Source of the DNA: Tenebrio molitor
Taxonomy: Eukaryota; Arthropoda; Insecta; Coleoptera; Tenebrionidae
Direction: 5' to 3'
Assembly (NCBI RefSeq): GCF_963966145.1
Contig: NC_091055.1
Coordinates: forward strand, 5,642,001 to 5,706,000
Length of the DNA stretch: 64,000 nucleotides
Part shown: positions 12,901 to 24,348 of the stretch, in pieces
Layout of the letters: each line of letters opens with the position of its first letter
Numbering within the stretch: the stretch's first letter is position 1
Made by a program: the position numbers and the translations under genes
Notes under the pieces: generated by a model
Told to the model about the DNA's origin: nothing
Database searches by the model: none
What the model saw: only the letters and a program-made list of their open reading frames with translations

Positions 12901-15900
12901 GCACATTGTTCGTCTAGCGTATTTGGTGTTCACGCTCTGACAGGGGTCGGTCATAAATTGCAAAATTTTAGTTATGGCGGATTTTGTCAATAAAGTTCAT
13001 CTACAAAAGTGTTATTTTAAAGAATGGATATGGTCCCTCCCGAATTATTCGCGGATGTGCCGCGCCCGAAAGAAATTGAAAATTCGAACGACAAATTTCA
13101 CTCAAAACATTATTATTAGACAAAAACAAAAAAACACTCGAAACTGTGCACACGTTCGAAACCGAACAACTGTTCACACACGACAATTTATTTTTCCCGT
13201 GCTTGAACAATCTCAGACGTTTAGTTTTCTCACTCGCTGTCATTTTGCGGTTTGGATACACCGCCACTGTTAGTGTAAATCTACGATCTACTAAACCGAA
13301 GTGAAAACAGTCGAATGAGGTAATATCGCACTGCTTTATTTTGTTGGTCGTAAAAATATGTAATTTCTGTTGGTGCAAACGTTCCCTTCTCTGTTATAAT
13401 CGCAGCGGTACGGCTCTGGTCTGTTTGTTAATGTTAATCTATGTAAACCCATTATATTTTGCAGGAGGGGGGTAAAAGTAAAAGTAATTGGTGTGTTAAA
13501 GTTAAGGGTAGTGAGTAGGGTTATGTAGCTAGAGCGTTCCTGTGAAATAGAGCAGGATCAGTTACTAGCTCAGCGTAATTTAACACAGTGTCATATCGCC
13601 GGGGCGTAAATGTATCTCCACTACTTGTCAGAAATTTACAACCGGATTTTCAGGAGATCGTTTTTGTGATTTTATGCTATCCTTTTCCATTCTGCTCGAA
13701 TTGACTAAGGGATTCCGCAGTTTAATCGCTTCATCTAATTTATTGTATTAATAGCCTCTGTCCTTAAGAGACGAAACGAATGTATTAAAACCCGTGTTAG
13801 TTTGTTATTAGCGGGCGGGAAATTCCATTACGCGCCGTAATAGTTTTTCTAGTGGGAAAAATCATTTATTCGCGGCTTAATACTATCTCAAAATTGATCG
13901 TTCGATTTTACACACGAATGATTAATGATTTTGTTAAATTGATTTCGCGTTTGTTTTGGCGGCAAGAACGAACTATTGTTCCAAATTGCTAGATGAGGGG
14001 CGAAAGTATACTGTAACTTTATCGAATTGCATTATTTCTTTTCACTGAGAAACCTCGTGACATGTTTGAATAGCTATTTTATGTGAGGGAATTTGCATTT
14101 TACCCTGACTTGGCGATTTTACGCACGGTTGGTTTATTACTATAGCCGAATCGAATATAAAACGTATGTGTAATGCGTTTAAGATCATATTTATTATTTT
14201 CAATTTGATGCAGGATGTGTTCGGTGAGGGGCGAACTTGTCTGTGTATACTGATTCAATATATTTATTACACTAGGACGTAACCTATTTTTCTTCTGGAA
14301 CTCGAACAAAAAAAGGGATTCACCTATTTATTCCAGTAGAATAGATCTTTACCCTGTAAGAGGTTTCATGCAAAGTTTACAGAGAGGCGGGCGACGACCG
14401 GTACAGAAATGTGCACTCATGAGGAACACGATGAATGACGGAGACCGCTTACATCACAACTCCCGATCAGCTAGGGATCGATGTATATAGTCTTCTAAGT
14501 TTTCTGCCCTCGGGGGTCCTGTGCACTGAATTCTCCTATTGCTACTGTTACTGTTTCAACTGTAATTGATAACGTCGTTCCATTACAGAACTAACAACAA
14601 AATTAACACTCACATAAAACAACAACCAATACACCAAATTCATCACTCATTTTATAGACATTTACACCAACAATGTTACCATTTCGCACACTAACTTTAT
14701 GATATCTGTTACATCAAACGCTAACACCTTTTTACTTAAATTAAACCACAACGATAACTAACTCTCTAAACAACTACCATTCCGCACCACTACAATTGGT
14801 ACCCGTGCTGTCAAATGTCTCGCTTCTCATTTGCATTTATGGTGTGCCGTTTTCAACAGCTTGTGTTATTAACTATAACAGTCGGCGTTCTCTATAGTAC
14901 TTGCCCTTATAACCATAATTTCAACTATTCCATATACACTGCAGTTTATTTAGTTTAGTCATTGCTTACCCTCGTAAATTATTTAACTACGTTCCAGGTA
15001 ACACGCATTTGCTCAAATTTGTTTTAAATTAAGATATTAGAAAGTTTAGGGATTAAAAAAAATTCATCTCGTCTCGGCATCTTTTCATGCTTGTTTAATT
15101 CAAACCAATTACAACAAACCAAACGGGAAACATTATCAGAAAACTTTTCCACTCAACTTGATTAATTGGGCTGTAAGTTGTACAAACGATATTTGCTTGT
15201 ATAAAAAGTGTATAGATGAATCGAATAACAAAGTAATAATTGCAATTATATTCCACATTTATATTTGAAGTTTGTTTCTCCACTGAAATTAGATCTACAT
15301 GGTTCGAACAGATAAGCTCAAACTTATAACGTTATTTAGCCGCGAAATAAAATTTACCTTGTTACGTTCATTTTTTATGTCAATATGTGGTGCACAACGA
15401 GGCAAGCAAAAACTATGTTATTGGGTAATTGTCGAACCCCAACGTTTACAACAACGACTGATAATAATTATGATAATTAACTAAAGGATAATTGTCTTAA
15501 CAGGCGTTAATTAAGCACTAAATTCTCGCGTTCGTTAGTAGCGGAAACTGGTAAGATTATGTACTTTGAGCTTAATAAACTTAATTTCCCACAACAGTTT
15601 TTCTGAGGGGCTCTATTATTTAGGCGAGTCGATATTTATTCGTCATTAATTTTGGTTCTTTTATGATTATGAAAGAGAATTCGTTCTGAGTGAAAGAGTT
15701 GTGTTGACAGCGATTATGAGAACCGATCCCTGAATGTCACAGTGGTTGGTCAATATTGTCCCCGCGTCGGATGCAAAATGATAACACAAAGAAATATTAT
15801 CTTATGCAATTATTGCAACTGTACAAACAGATGTGACTTCACTGGCTGAACAAACAGTACAAGTGAAGCGGTGACAGCATCGCTGTGTAATTTTGTTCAT

Positions 15901-18115
15901 TTAAGGCTGAAATGTGCTCCAGATAATGTTATGCTTTATTTAATTTTTTAATTTAGATCTCATCTTAAAAAAAAAGAGAATGCACACGATTATTTTATTA
16001 AGAAGCTTTTGTACACATTCTGAATTCTAATTTTTACCTACAAAAGCTGATACGCTGTGGGCTATTCATTTTTTCCTTAATCTCAAAGACATTTCAGAAT
16101 AAAATGATAAAAATTTGACAATCTGTTTAGAGAGAATCGACAAAGTATTTACTTGCGGAATCCAAAAAATAACAACCACGTAGCTGGAGTTTGAGGTGCA
16201 CAGTTTGTGCTTTAATTATTTTGGCAATTATCGACAGGTTTCAGTTTCGATTTCGAATAATCAGACTTTGTTTGACGTGCCGGCAACGGTTGAAACGTAT
16301 TGAATATTCAACTTTAGTTTGCAATTGTAACAGTAATGTGAGCGCGAAAAGGTTAAAATTGTGCGTACTGTAATAATTGGATTTATTAATTTTGTATTGA
16401 GTGGCCAAGCTTTGGTTGTTACAAATGGAGCGGCACTCAAATAAACACTCAATTCGTATGACGGTTTATTCGTTATTCAATAATTAATAATTTGTACAGT
16501 TATTATTGTTAATATAATGGAATATACAAACTATGATTGTCAATGCAGTGTTGAGTTCTATAGAAATCAAAATCATACTATGGCTGGTTTATCCGAGTGT
16601 GAATATATTGGGTGAATATATAGGTGTGTCGTATTATTCAGATGGAGCAATAATGTATTAACGCAGGGTTGGTTACATAAATCTATACATATTGATAGCG
16701 TTCAATAGAAAATACGGTTAAAGATGTCTGAGACGTCGTAAGCTCAAGATGCCAGAAATAACATCGAAGTCCCCGTCATCGATAGCAGCTCCTGTCTCCT
16801 ACTGTATGATATATCGTCCCTCTGTCTAATATTCTCAAGAACGGGGTAGGGCCTTTTCTGTTTTACACATGTCTTTACCCGACCATAACTTATACAGTGA
16901 CACGTCACGATCAACCTAAAGTACGTCGAGGTAGTAAGGGTAAAAAACGAGGAAATGCAAGTGCACAACTTGTCAAATTGTACGACGGACTGACGAAATT
17001 AATTGCTAATAAGAAACGGAAGTTGCAGAATTCTTAAAAAGCTCCAGTCGTTAATGATTTAATTTCTTTTTTGCTTCCTTTAGACTCGGAAATTATCGAT
17101 CTTTTTATTGTAAGCTGATTGATAACACAGCTTTAAGCTTTTAATGGACCTTTTCACTTTCAAGTATTTCAAGACAACTTTTAGCTGATTTAAATCTTTT
17201 AAAAATTTCTCCGCCACTTGTTTTAAAGCGTGTGTTTAAAAGAAAACCTTTACTTCGATAGATTGTCTTTTCGGAGTTGGTGTCTCTCTCTTTCGATCAA
17301 ACCTCGATCGAAATATAAATCTCGCTAACTAATCGAAATTAGGTGCGGTTTGTCTAAATAAAACAAAACTCGGTTCGCGGGTGAGCTCGTGATGATAAAC
17401 GACGGAACTTGCACGGTTAGAGTAATTGAAATTTGATCTTAGAAGAAATATGCTTTATGAGCGAAGTAAGAAAAAGTTTTTATTCTCGATTTGCAGACCT
17501 CTGCTCCTGTCCCTACATCGCTCGCACGCACGCCCTGTCATAATAACTTTACACCCGCTCCTCTACCTTTAAACATTATTTATTTGAAACGTTCATGTTA
17601 GGGATTAGGGTAGTATTAAGGCAACTGTAATACGTCTTCCTTTCCCAAGTGCGCCCAAACTTCTAATACTTGCTCAATGGAGAACGATTGTTTCATATAA
17701 CTAAATCGAAAATATATTAGATCCACTGGAAGTTACCCCTCCTTCCCATACCATCATTAATTAATTTCTCGCCCTATAAATTTCGACCCGATTAAAATTT
17801 ATCACACTTTTATCAAATCATTTTTAAAGTGTCAATTCTACACGACGCCCACTCGCAATAATTTACACTTGATTAGATTCTTACTAAAATTATGTTATGC
17901 GGCTCTCTTTCAAGCAGACGACGAAATTCTTGTGCACAAAGCATGACAACAAATGGTATGCAGAAAATTCCATATAAGATTTATTTATTATGCAGATTCG
18001 GCGCGAGCAGAAAATTTAAATTCTTAATTTAGATTGTGCCCAAAAAGCGATTAAAGTAGTAAAACCTTTAAGAATCAGGAACTCTTCTTTCCATTTTCTC
18101 GTTTTCTTACGCACG
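9930..18115. other. Probable intronic DNA with two GC-richer patches
   Basis: No supported gene. Long frames at 12046-12504 and 12423-12740 (plus) and 13001-13378 (minus) have no recognised motif and are within chance expectation. 11270-11560 is a mixed-composition patch with several homeodomain-like TAATTA/ATTA cores and could be an enhancer. 14380-14530 is GC-rich: a plus-strand acceptor-like site (TTTACAG, ending at 14380) opens a basic 35-residue frame that ends at a stop. Neither patch is strong enough to call as coding. Confidence 0.4.
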
Positions 18116-18121
18116 GTTTAC

Positions 18122-18217
18122 CTGCTATTTTAACCGTTTTGTGGCCAATAACAGTAACCCAGTAGACCTCGTTACACACTAACTTTGGACGGTTGTAATC
18201 TCTAGGCTTTCGGACGT
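18122..18217 (-). CDS. Candidate 96-bp cassette exon, unknown product
   Basis: Upstream is an excellent acceptor (TTTAATTATTTTCTAG) and downstream a good donor (GCAG followed by GTAAAC). Only one of the three frames is open. It reads VRKPRDYNRPKLVCNEVYWV, then TVIGHKTVKIA, with two bases of a split codon at the start and one at the end, so it is a phase 1-1 exon that could be skipped without a frameshift. GC is clearly above the flanks. The phase would allow it between the proposed signal exon (24261) and the Ig exon (9920), but nothing shows that they belong together. No family is recognised; a chance exon-like match is possible. Confidence 0.35.
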
Positions 18218-19805
18218 CTAGAAAATAATTAAATGAATGGAAAATCAAACAAAGAAAACGCATAGTCAGTTTGAGCTTTTTAGGCGACAAACTGACCGTT
18301 TCGAAAATTTCTGTGCGAGATTAGCGAGCGTCTTCAATTATCCACGAGCTGTTTGTGATTCCGGCGCGGTAATAATATTGAAAATAGTGAAGGGATATTG
18401 AGTGGCGGCGCGTGTTGTAAATTTTCCTGACGGGGTCGAAAGAAAATTTGTTGGGTAAAGCACACATCAATTACCGGAGTACGTACAGTGCATCTAATAC
18501 CGGAGCACGATTACAGAGTCACATTAGCGCAGGTTCTATTATGTCTCGTACGGAATATTGTATTTTGCATGAGTAAACTGCGACGTGTTGTGGTTGCAAC
18601 TCTCCGAGGAACGGAGTGACTTAGGGAAAATTAGATCTTGGCGACTTTCTCCCTGCTTACGTTGTTGTTCTACCTCCCACTTCCTCTATCTGTGACTGTT
18701 CCATCCGTATATTGCATCTACTAGAAAACTGCACGAGCCGAAGATAGATCGAGAGGGTGAAAGTCATTAAGTTCGAATTTCTCGAAGATAATCAGCGGAA
18801 ACTTAAACATATCGATTTCAAACTGTCTTCGAGAACGAATAGAACCGCAAAATCTCACAGAAGACAGCCAAACAACGGTACAAATGTGTATTAATACAAT
18901 CTGCTCAATATGGCGTCAATTACTTTTCTTTCGTCCAACTTCTTGATGGCTTTCCTGACCACACTTGGAAACTATCCGCATGATACGAAATCCGTTATTA
19001 AGCAACCCATAAGTCTATTTCACGTCATTTCCATGTATTACACCGATGATTCGAACACAAAACAATTTACACAGAAGGTGGTAATCCGAAAACACGCCAC
19101 TGACTTGTTACCCACTAAGTAACGGGTGATGACCTGACCGATAACATTTTTAACTAAAATCACGACTTCATCGACTCGTGTTCGTTAAAAATAATAACTC
19201 ACGTCATTCTGGCACGACTCCTTTTTCGGCAAAGTGGACGTTTCGAATGGTCATATTGTCCAATTGTAACTAATTAATTCACCGTATGTGAAGATGTGCA
19301 ATAAAATCCGGGGAGCGAAAAAAACATGACCGACCGATGAAATTTAACTAACATTGAAATTCACGCAGAAAAGCTCTCAAATTATAGTATATGAGCCTTT
19401 CCTCATTCCGAAGCGCTTACACTTGCAAATAACGGCAATTAAATCATTACTCGGACGTGCCATAAAAATGTAATCCTGTCCCTTCACGACCTGCTCTTTG
19501 CATTTAAAAATCTCTAATCCTCTGTTGACTGCGATATTTTTCAGTTCTTCCACTGTGGTGGCAAGTGCAAGTATCACACGATATTAAACCTAATGGAAAC
19601 TGAAAAACTAATATAAGTGTAAGGTGTAATTGATACATTAGTCGAGCCTGACCAGGTAAAAATGCAACCCAAAATACAGTTCGTAAAACTATCTCGATCC
19701 CTATTACATTATCATAATGCACATAAAACGTAGATAGCTTTGAACGTCAGCCTAATGAATGTCAAGTTCTGGCAGAAAAATATCGGATGTTTTTTAAAAA
19801 TTCAC

Positions 19806-19915
19806 CTCATAGTAGACGTTGAAGTGTCGATTGTGAATGCACTATACCGGTTACGGATTTATACGTTTTACACGAGTGGTGCGTTCACAATCGACTCGTC
19901 AACGCCTACTACGAG
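19806..19915. repeat. Foldback element nested in MITE copy A
   Basis: Two 37-bp arms (19806-19842 and 19879-19915) are inverted complements with about five differences; both contain GTCGATTGTGAA in one orientation or the other. They flank a 36-bp spacer. The other copy of the host MITE, at 46306-46763, lacks this block, so it was inserted later. Part of the right arm (CGCCTACTACGAG) resembles CGCTTACTACGACG in the small MITE at 28137-28271. Confidence 0.7.
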
Positions 19916-19973
19916 GCAAAGTATTATTTAATAATAATAATAAGCAATTAAAATCACAATATGTAGGTAGCTA

Positions 19974-20022
19974 TTTACCTAACCTATGTGGGAAAACAAA
20001 TTTCCCGCTTAAGTTAGGTAAA
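19974..20022. repeat. 49-bp palindrome inside MITE copy A
   Basis: TTTACCTAAC and GTTAGGTAAA close a hairpin whose inner stem is GGGAAA / TTTCCC. It is absent from the sister MITE copy at 46306-46763 and belongs to a second inserted segment that ends near 20240. Confidence 0.6.
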
Positions 20023-20616
20023 GTATTTTTCAGGTCCCTGTTATTACTCTTATCTTTTTGTTTTATAATAAAATTATTTATACATATATTGTGTTGATAA
20101 GAATTAATTTTACAATTGACGAAATCTCCATTTCGTTTAAATCGAATTGACGTTTCCGTCTGGCTAATTCATTTAATGCCAACCTTGCAATGCAATTTCC
20201 CTTACTTTCTGCTGCAAAGTAAAAAACACCGTGGATAACCGGGAAATACCGATTTTGACACTATGGGTACAAAAAAGTAATTCGAAAACATTTTTAAATA
20301 GATACTACGAGTAAATACGAACGAAAAATGCAATGACAGATGATATAAGTACCTTTCAAACTAATAAAATACCTACTTGGATTCCTGATTTAATTTTTAA
20401 ATACCAAAACACAATGAATGCTTCGTTAAGTGTATTTTGGGTTGCATTTTTACGTGGTCAGACTAGTGAATAATCCTGTATTTGCAAATGTAGTCGTCTT
20501 CTTTCTAGACAAGTAGTCTAACAGGAAGTAGCAAATTCGCACCGAACAATCCATCAATTTGAAGGCTATTGATTCATAAATAATATTTAAGAGTAACGAA
20601 AATAGACGGGAAAATG

Positions 20617-20834
20617 CTAGTCGAAGTGAAGTTGGAAGTGAAATCTCTTAATATCCGGATCGAATCTCCAAACAATTAAACTCGTGGAATTGTCAGTCTG
20701 CAGCAAATAGTCCGACTCAGAATTCCATTCTGGAAAAGGGGAGTCTTTCACATATGACTTTGTGTGCGGAAGAAAATCTTCCTCGTGGGAATTGTCGCTT
20801 TCGATTCTAGTTAAACCGAGGTCATGACCGCCGC
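20617..20834 (-). CDS. Candidate coding exon, weakly C2-domain-like, ending in a stop
   Basis: After a pyrimidine-rich acceptor (TTCTTTTTTATTG ... GTGGCAG) the frame encodes GGHDLGLTRIESDNSHEEDF, then LPHTKSYVKDSPFPEWNSES, and about 30 more residues (DYLL, TSLIVWRFDPD) to TAG. The order T-K-x-Y-x-K-D-S-P-x-P-E-WN-x-E followed by a hydrophobic SLIVW strand and DPD resembles the middle of a C2 (calcium/lipid-binding) domain, but this is a loose pattern match. The exon starts in phase 1. The same frame is open back to about 20950, where another acceptor (CTAACCTACACAG) could serve. There is no ATG in that stretch. A candidate upstream phase-1 donor lies at 20965, and another at 28423. Confidence 0.33.
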
Positions 20835-21728
20835 CTGCCACACAACTAACAATAAAAAAGAATTTTAAATTTCTAATGAAGGGAAATTGTTGTGTAAACA
20901 AGGTTGAAAGCAAATAGGGGTCGATAAGAAAAATGCCGCCGTTCTGTGTAGGTTAGAGGCTTACGTTTCGAACCGCCAGGATGTGAGTCGTCCTGTTCGG
21001 GCCTAATCACCTCCCTTTTGCCTCATATAACCCAATTACGTCATAATTAGGCCCAGAACGCGACCACAATATACCTACCAAAAATGGATCTAACGTATGA
21101 TTCATGAACGCTTTTGATCTGAATCTACGAACTCGATATTACCAGACTCCAGGTTCCAGGTTGATCATAACAATCCCTTCTCAAATCCACTCTTGTGACG
21201 TTTAACGAAACGAACTAAGAAGGGTGGAAGGTCTGAATCCACTCGGGTTTACTTTCATTATAACTTTTATTTCCTTGATGAGCGATATAGACCGTTACGA
21301 TTAATGAGTCGGGATTCAAATGTGGCGTAAGATCGCTCTTTCCTCGCAGAAATGAAATGTACAAAGAGTCGAAAAAACTGTTTCGTTCGTTCCTTATCAA
21401 TGAAATAATGACAAATCCTCAATGATTTATTGACTTTAGTACTGAATAAATAGAGAGTGGGGACTTTTTATTTCGATATGTAAAATGCGCCATCTGTCGC
21501 AAATAATCTGCCTTTATCGTTGTTAATTCCGTGAGGCCATAAAATGGGCGATTTATTTATAAAACGTGCCATGATACAAAATTGTTGGTCTTTTCTAAAT
21601 GTTTTGAGGCTAATAAAGTGTTTATGTGCCGTCATTCGAGAATTAAGAGCAACAAAGCCTCGATTTTAGAATTCCTCGAGTGAGGTAATGTAAATTCGAT
21701 TTTTGCAGTGTTTTTATGCTGCTCTCAC

Positions 21729-21857
21729 CCTTCTGGCTCGCCTAACCCTAACAGCCCATCCTTCGGAATCGCAACAACACTAACATCGCAGTTCGATAAA
21801 TCCTGCATATGCCTTTCAGATACTTCATCCGTCAAAAGCTCTCTCTGAACCGTGCTC
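21729..21857 (-). CDS. Candidate 129-bp cassette exon, unknown product
   Basis: Acceptor ACGTTTTGCGATTTTAG and donor GAAGG|GTGAGA bound a region near 49% GC inside a genome segment nearer one third GC. Only one frame is open. It reads STVQRELLTDEVSERHMQDL, then SNCDVSVVAIPKDGLLGLGE and PE, with one split base at the start and two at the end (phase 2-2, length a multiple of three). Acidic and polar residues precede a short hydrophobic and glycine-rich tail. No domain is recognised. Its phase does not fit directly next to the phase-1 candidates nearby, so it would belong with other exons or another gene. Confidence 0.38.
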
Positions 21858-21919
21858 CTAAAATCGCAAAACGTGTATTCAGATATCATCATAAAGAGCA
21901 AAATTAGAACTGACAAGTG

Positions 21920-24255
21920 ACAAATGACCTAAATTCAACGTTCACGATGAAATGCAGGTTGATTAGAAGAAATTCAATTTTTGAATCTTTTAATAAAGCG
22001 GAATGCCATCAGATAATTATTTCTTCCGCAAAATTGATTTCGGCCGTAGTTTTTTTAAAGGGGAAAAATCCTGTCAGTTGATCACGTGCCCGGAAAAAAA
22101 TTATTAACACGGGAGACAAAAGTGTGGAATTGGGCCCGAGGGCGGTCATTGCTGATTAGTTTAAAACTTTAGATTAACGTTATTATTGCGGTCAAGTTAA
22201 AATCGGAGGGTTTAAGTGTAAGAGTTGAGGTCTGGATGTGTTAACATTTTAATCAAATTGTAGGTTATCACATGGTTTAGTAGGTTTACGCATCTACGAT
22301 ATATGTAAAACAGTTTAACTGAATTTACATATTTTGTAAGGTAACAGCGCGAGTGCTTCTCTAGTATACTATGTAGGAAAATACGCCATGTTTGAGACAC
22401 TAAACAGTTCTGTTGGTCTCATGAGTCGTGAGCTAACGACATTCTAAGGTTATTAAGTTTTGTCCAGTAATTTGTTAGTGCACCACTTGAAATTAGCAAG
22501 TGTTAATCGAATTACGTGCAATAATTACGTACAAGCTTCAAAATATACCGGGCTATATATTTCAGGGTTGAATTAACGGTGTTACTGTTCATCGAGCGCA
22601 TATAAGAATATAAATTAAATTCGTTGGAGATGTTAGTTTCCATTTAGCTTCGAATATATTCCTTTCCGGAATTTATTTAGTGAGCTTTACGTTCTTTACG
22701 AATGATGAAGGTGGTATTAACATTACGGTACGCGTAATTGGTTGTTATCATCGATAAATAAGGAATAATTCATCTCGGAATTTAATGCCACAGATTAGTT
22801 GAAGAAAGGGTTGCACCAGGATACTAGCACTTGTGGTAGATTCAAGTTTTGCATACGAAATGAGCGCACTATGTTAAATATGTTGCATACTCCCAAAGCT
22901 GTCATAACAATGTATTTTAATATAACATGCATGTAAAGCCGAAAGCAGGAAACACGTGTTCTGAAGCTCACTCTATCCTATAGCCAATTCTCTAAGGACT
23001 ACAGCAAAATCTGCGTCTAATGAGCGTCCTAATGCACATTATTCGGTCCGGTTAATTAAAAGATATACACATATAAACAATTAAAAATATACCTTTCTTT
23101 AAACTAAAAAAAAATGAACTAAGTGCTTTTTCACAAAACCGTCACAGACTGCAGTCATTATTTTTGTATCGATCGTTTTTATGAAGGCTGAACAAGTCAT
23201 ACAGTTAAGAGGGTCAGAAAGATTAAAAAACTGTAGAAAGTACAAACGATCAACTTTAACATTTTACTTAAAATTTTTACTTGGAAGCACACATAAGGAA
23301 TAAATGTCTATAATTACGAGGATTTATTCTGCACAACAGAATAAGAATAATATATCATCTACTGCAATCTATAATGTATTTTGTGATCGTAATTTGTGCT
23401 TAATTACAATTTTCGATCGTTTAAATTTTTTTATAGTATACACCTGTTCAAGACTTTTTTGTTTTGTTTTGTTATTGTCTTAGGTCATCATACTCTTAAA
23501 GCATAGACCTTGTAAACTTTAGTCGGTATTCCATTTGTTTCTCGGAAAATGTAATATGTTGCAAAGTTTGTAAAAATTTTATGAGAGAAGTCAGAAATAA
23601 CTGCACTTATTTTACTATGTATTATGTTAATCAATTCGAATGTAATATACATACAAAGTGATCAAAAAGATAAGAAATCAGAGCAGGCGTTGTGAATTAT
23701 TATAATCGGTCATGTCGTCTATTCTATACAAACAAGCGTTCAATGCATGGGCGTAGACAATTTGTGGTCTCAAACGGTAATTAAATAATAAATCATACAT
23801 CATGAATTTTAGACGTTGGAATTATAATTCTTAATTTTATTATTACTATCTGATAATGGAGAAAATGTATAAAATAAACAACAGCAACATTTTACATTGG
23901 TAGGAATTGGGAAATTTACCAGCTTTATCGCCAAACACGACGCCACTGATAAGCAGGTTTTTCGGTGAAATGTTAAACAAACGTCAATTTAAGCAATTAA
24001 AGCAACGGTGTCGTTAACCTTGAAAAGAAGTTTTCGATTTCGGCAAAGTTTACGGACGTTTTCTGTAATTGTAAGCAACAATTATCGCAGAATAAATGGT
24101 AAAATGGGTTTAATAATAGATATTTCGAGATGTAGGTAATCAATAAATCGACTGTGTATAGCAAGTATACATATGTGTACGATTAAGCTAAGAAAGACGT
24201 TTCTATAAAATAAAAGATGAGATAACATTCTTGATTTGTTTTCTTGTTGATCATG
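21920..24255. other. No recognisable gene
   Basis: AT-rich sequence, probably intronic. No inverted repeat, transposon end or coding frame was noticed that stands out from chance. Confidence 0.5.
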
Positions 24256-24260
24256 ATCAC

Positions 24261-24348
24261 CTTGTATAATATGTAGATAAAGAAGTAACAAGTGAAAATA
24301 TAGTAATAGTAAGATTACTATCAACAAATGGAGAAGATAGAGCAACAT
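24261..24348 (-). CDS. Possible signal-peptide exon
   Basis: From ATG (24348-24346) the frame encodes 29 residues, MLLYLLHLLIVILLLLYFHL continuing LLLYLHIIQ, and one extra base before a donor GTGATC. It is a leucine-rich hydrophobic helix without an obvious charged n-region or clear cleavage motif. The donor is phase 1, which matches the acceptor phase of the Ig exon at 9920; joining them would give an alanine codon at the junction, just before MTDDPRF. This would need a 14-kb intron, ordinary for this gene family. AT-rich DNA often yields leucine runs by chance, so confidence is low. Confidence 0.22.

Larger units (their letters stand above)
19620..20480. mobile_element. Mariner-type MITE, copy A, with internal insertions
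   Basis: The left arm CAGGTAAAAATGCAACCCAA (about 19652) is mirrored by the right arm ending in TAATCCTGTA at 20480. Long internal stretches match the copy at 46306-46763: the CTCGATCCCTATTACATTAT region, the ACGAACGAAAAATGCAA region, and the last 110 bp. This copy is about twice as long because extra DNA interrupts it, including the foldback at 19806-19915 and the stretch around 19974-20240. The extreme left end is eroded. No transposase is encoded. Confidence 0.75.
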
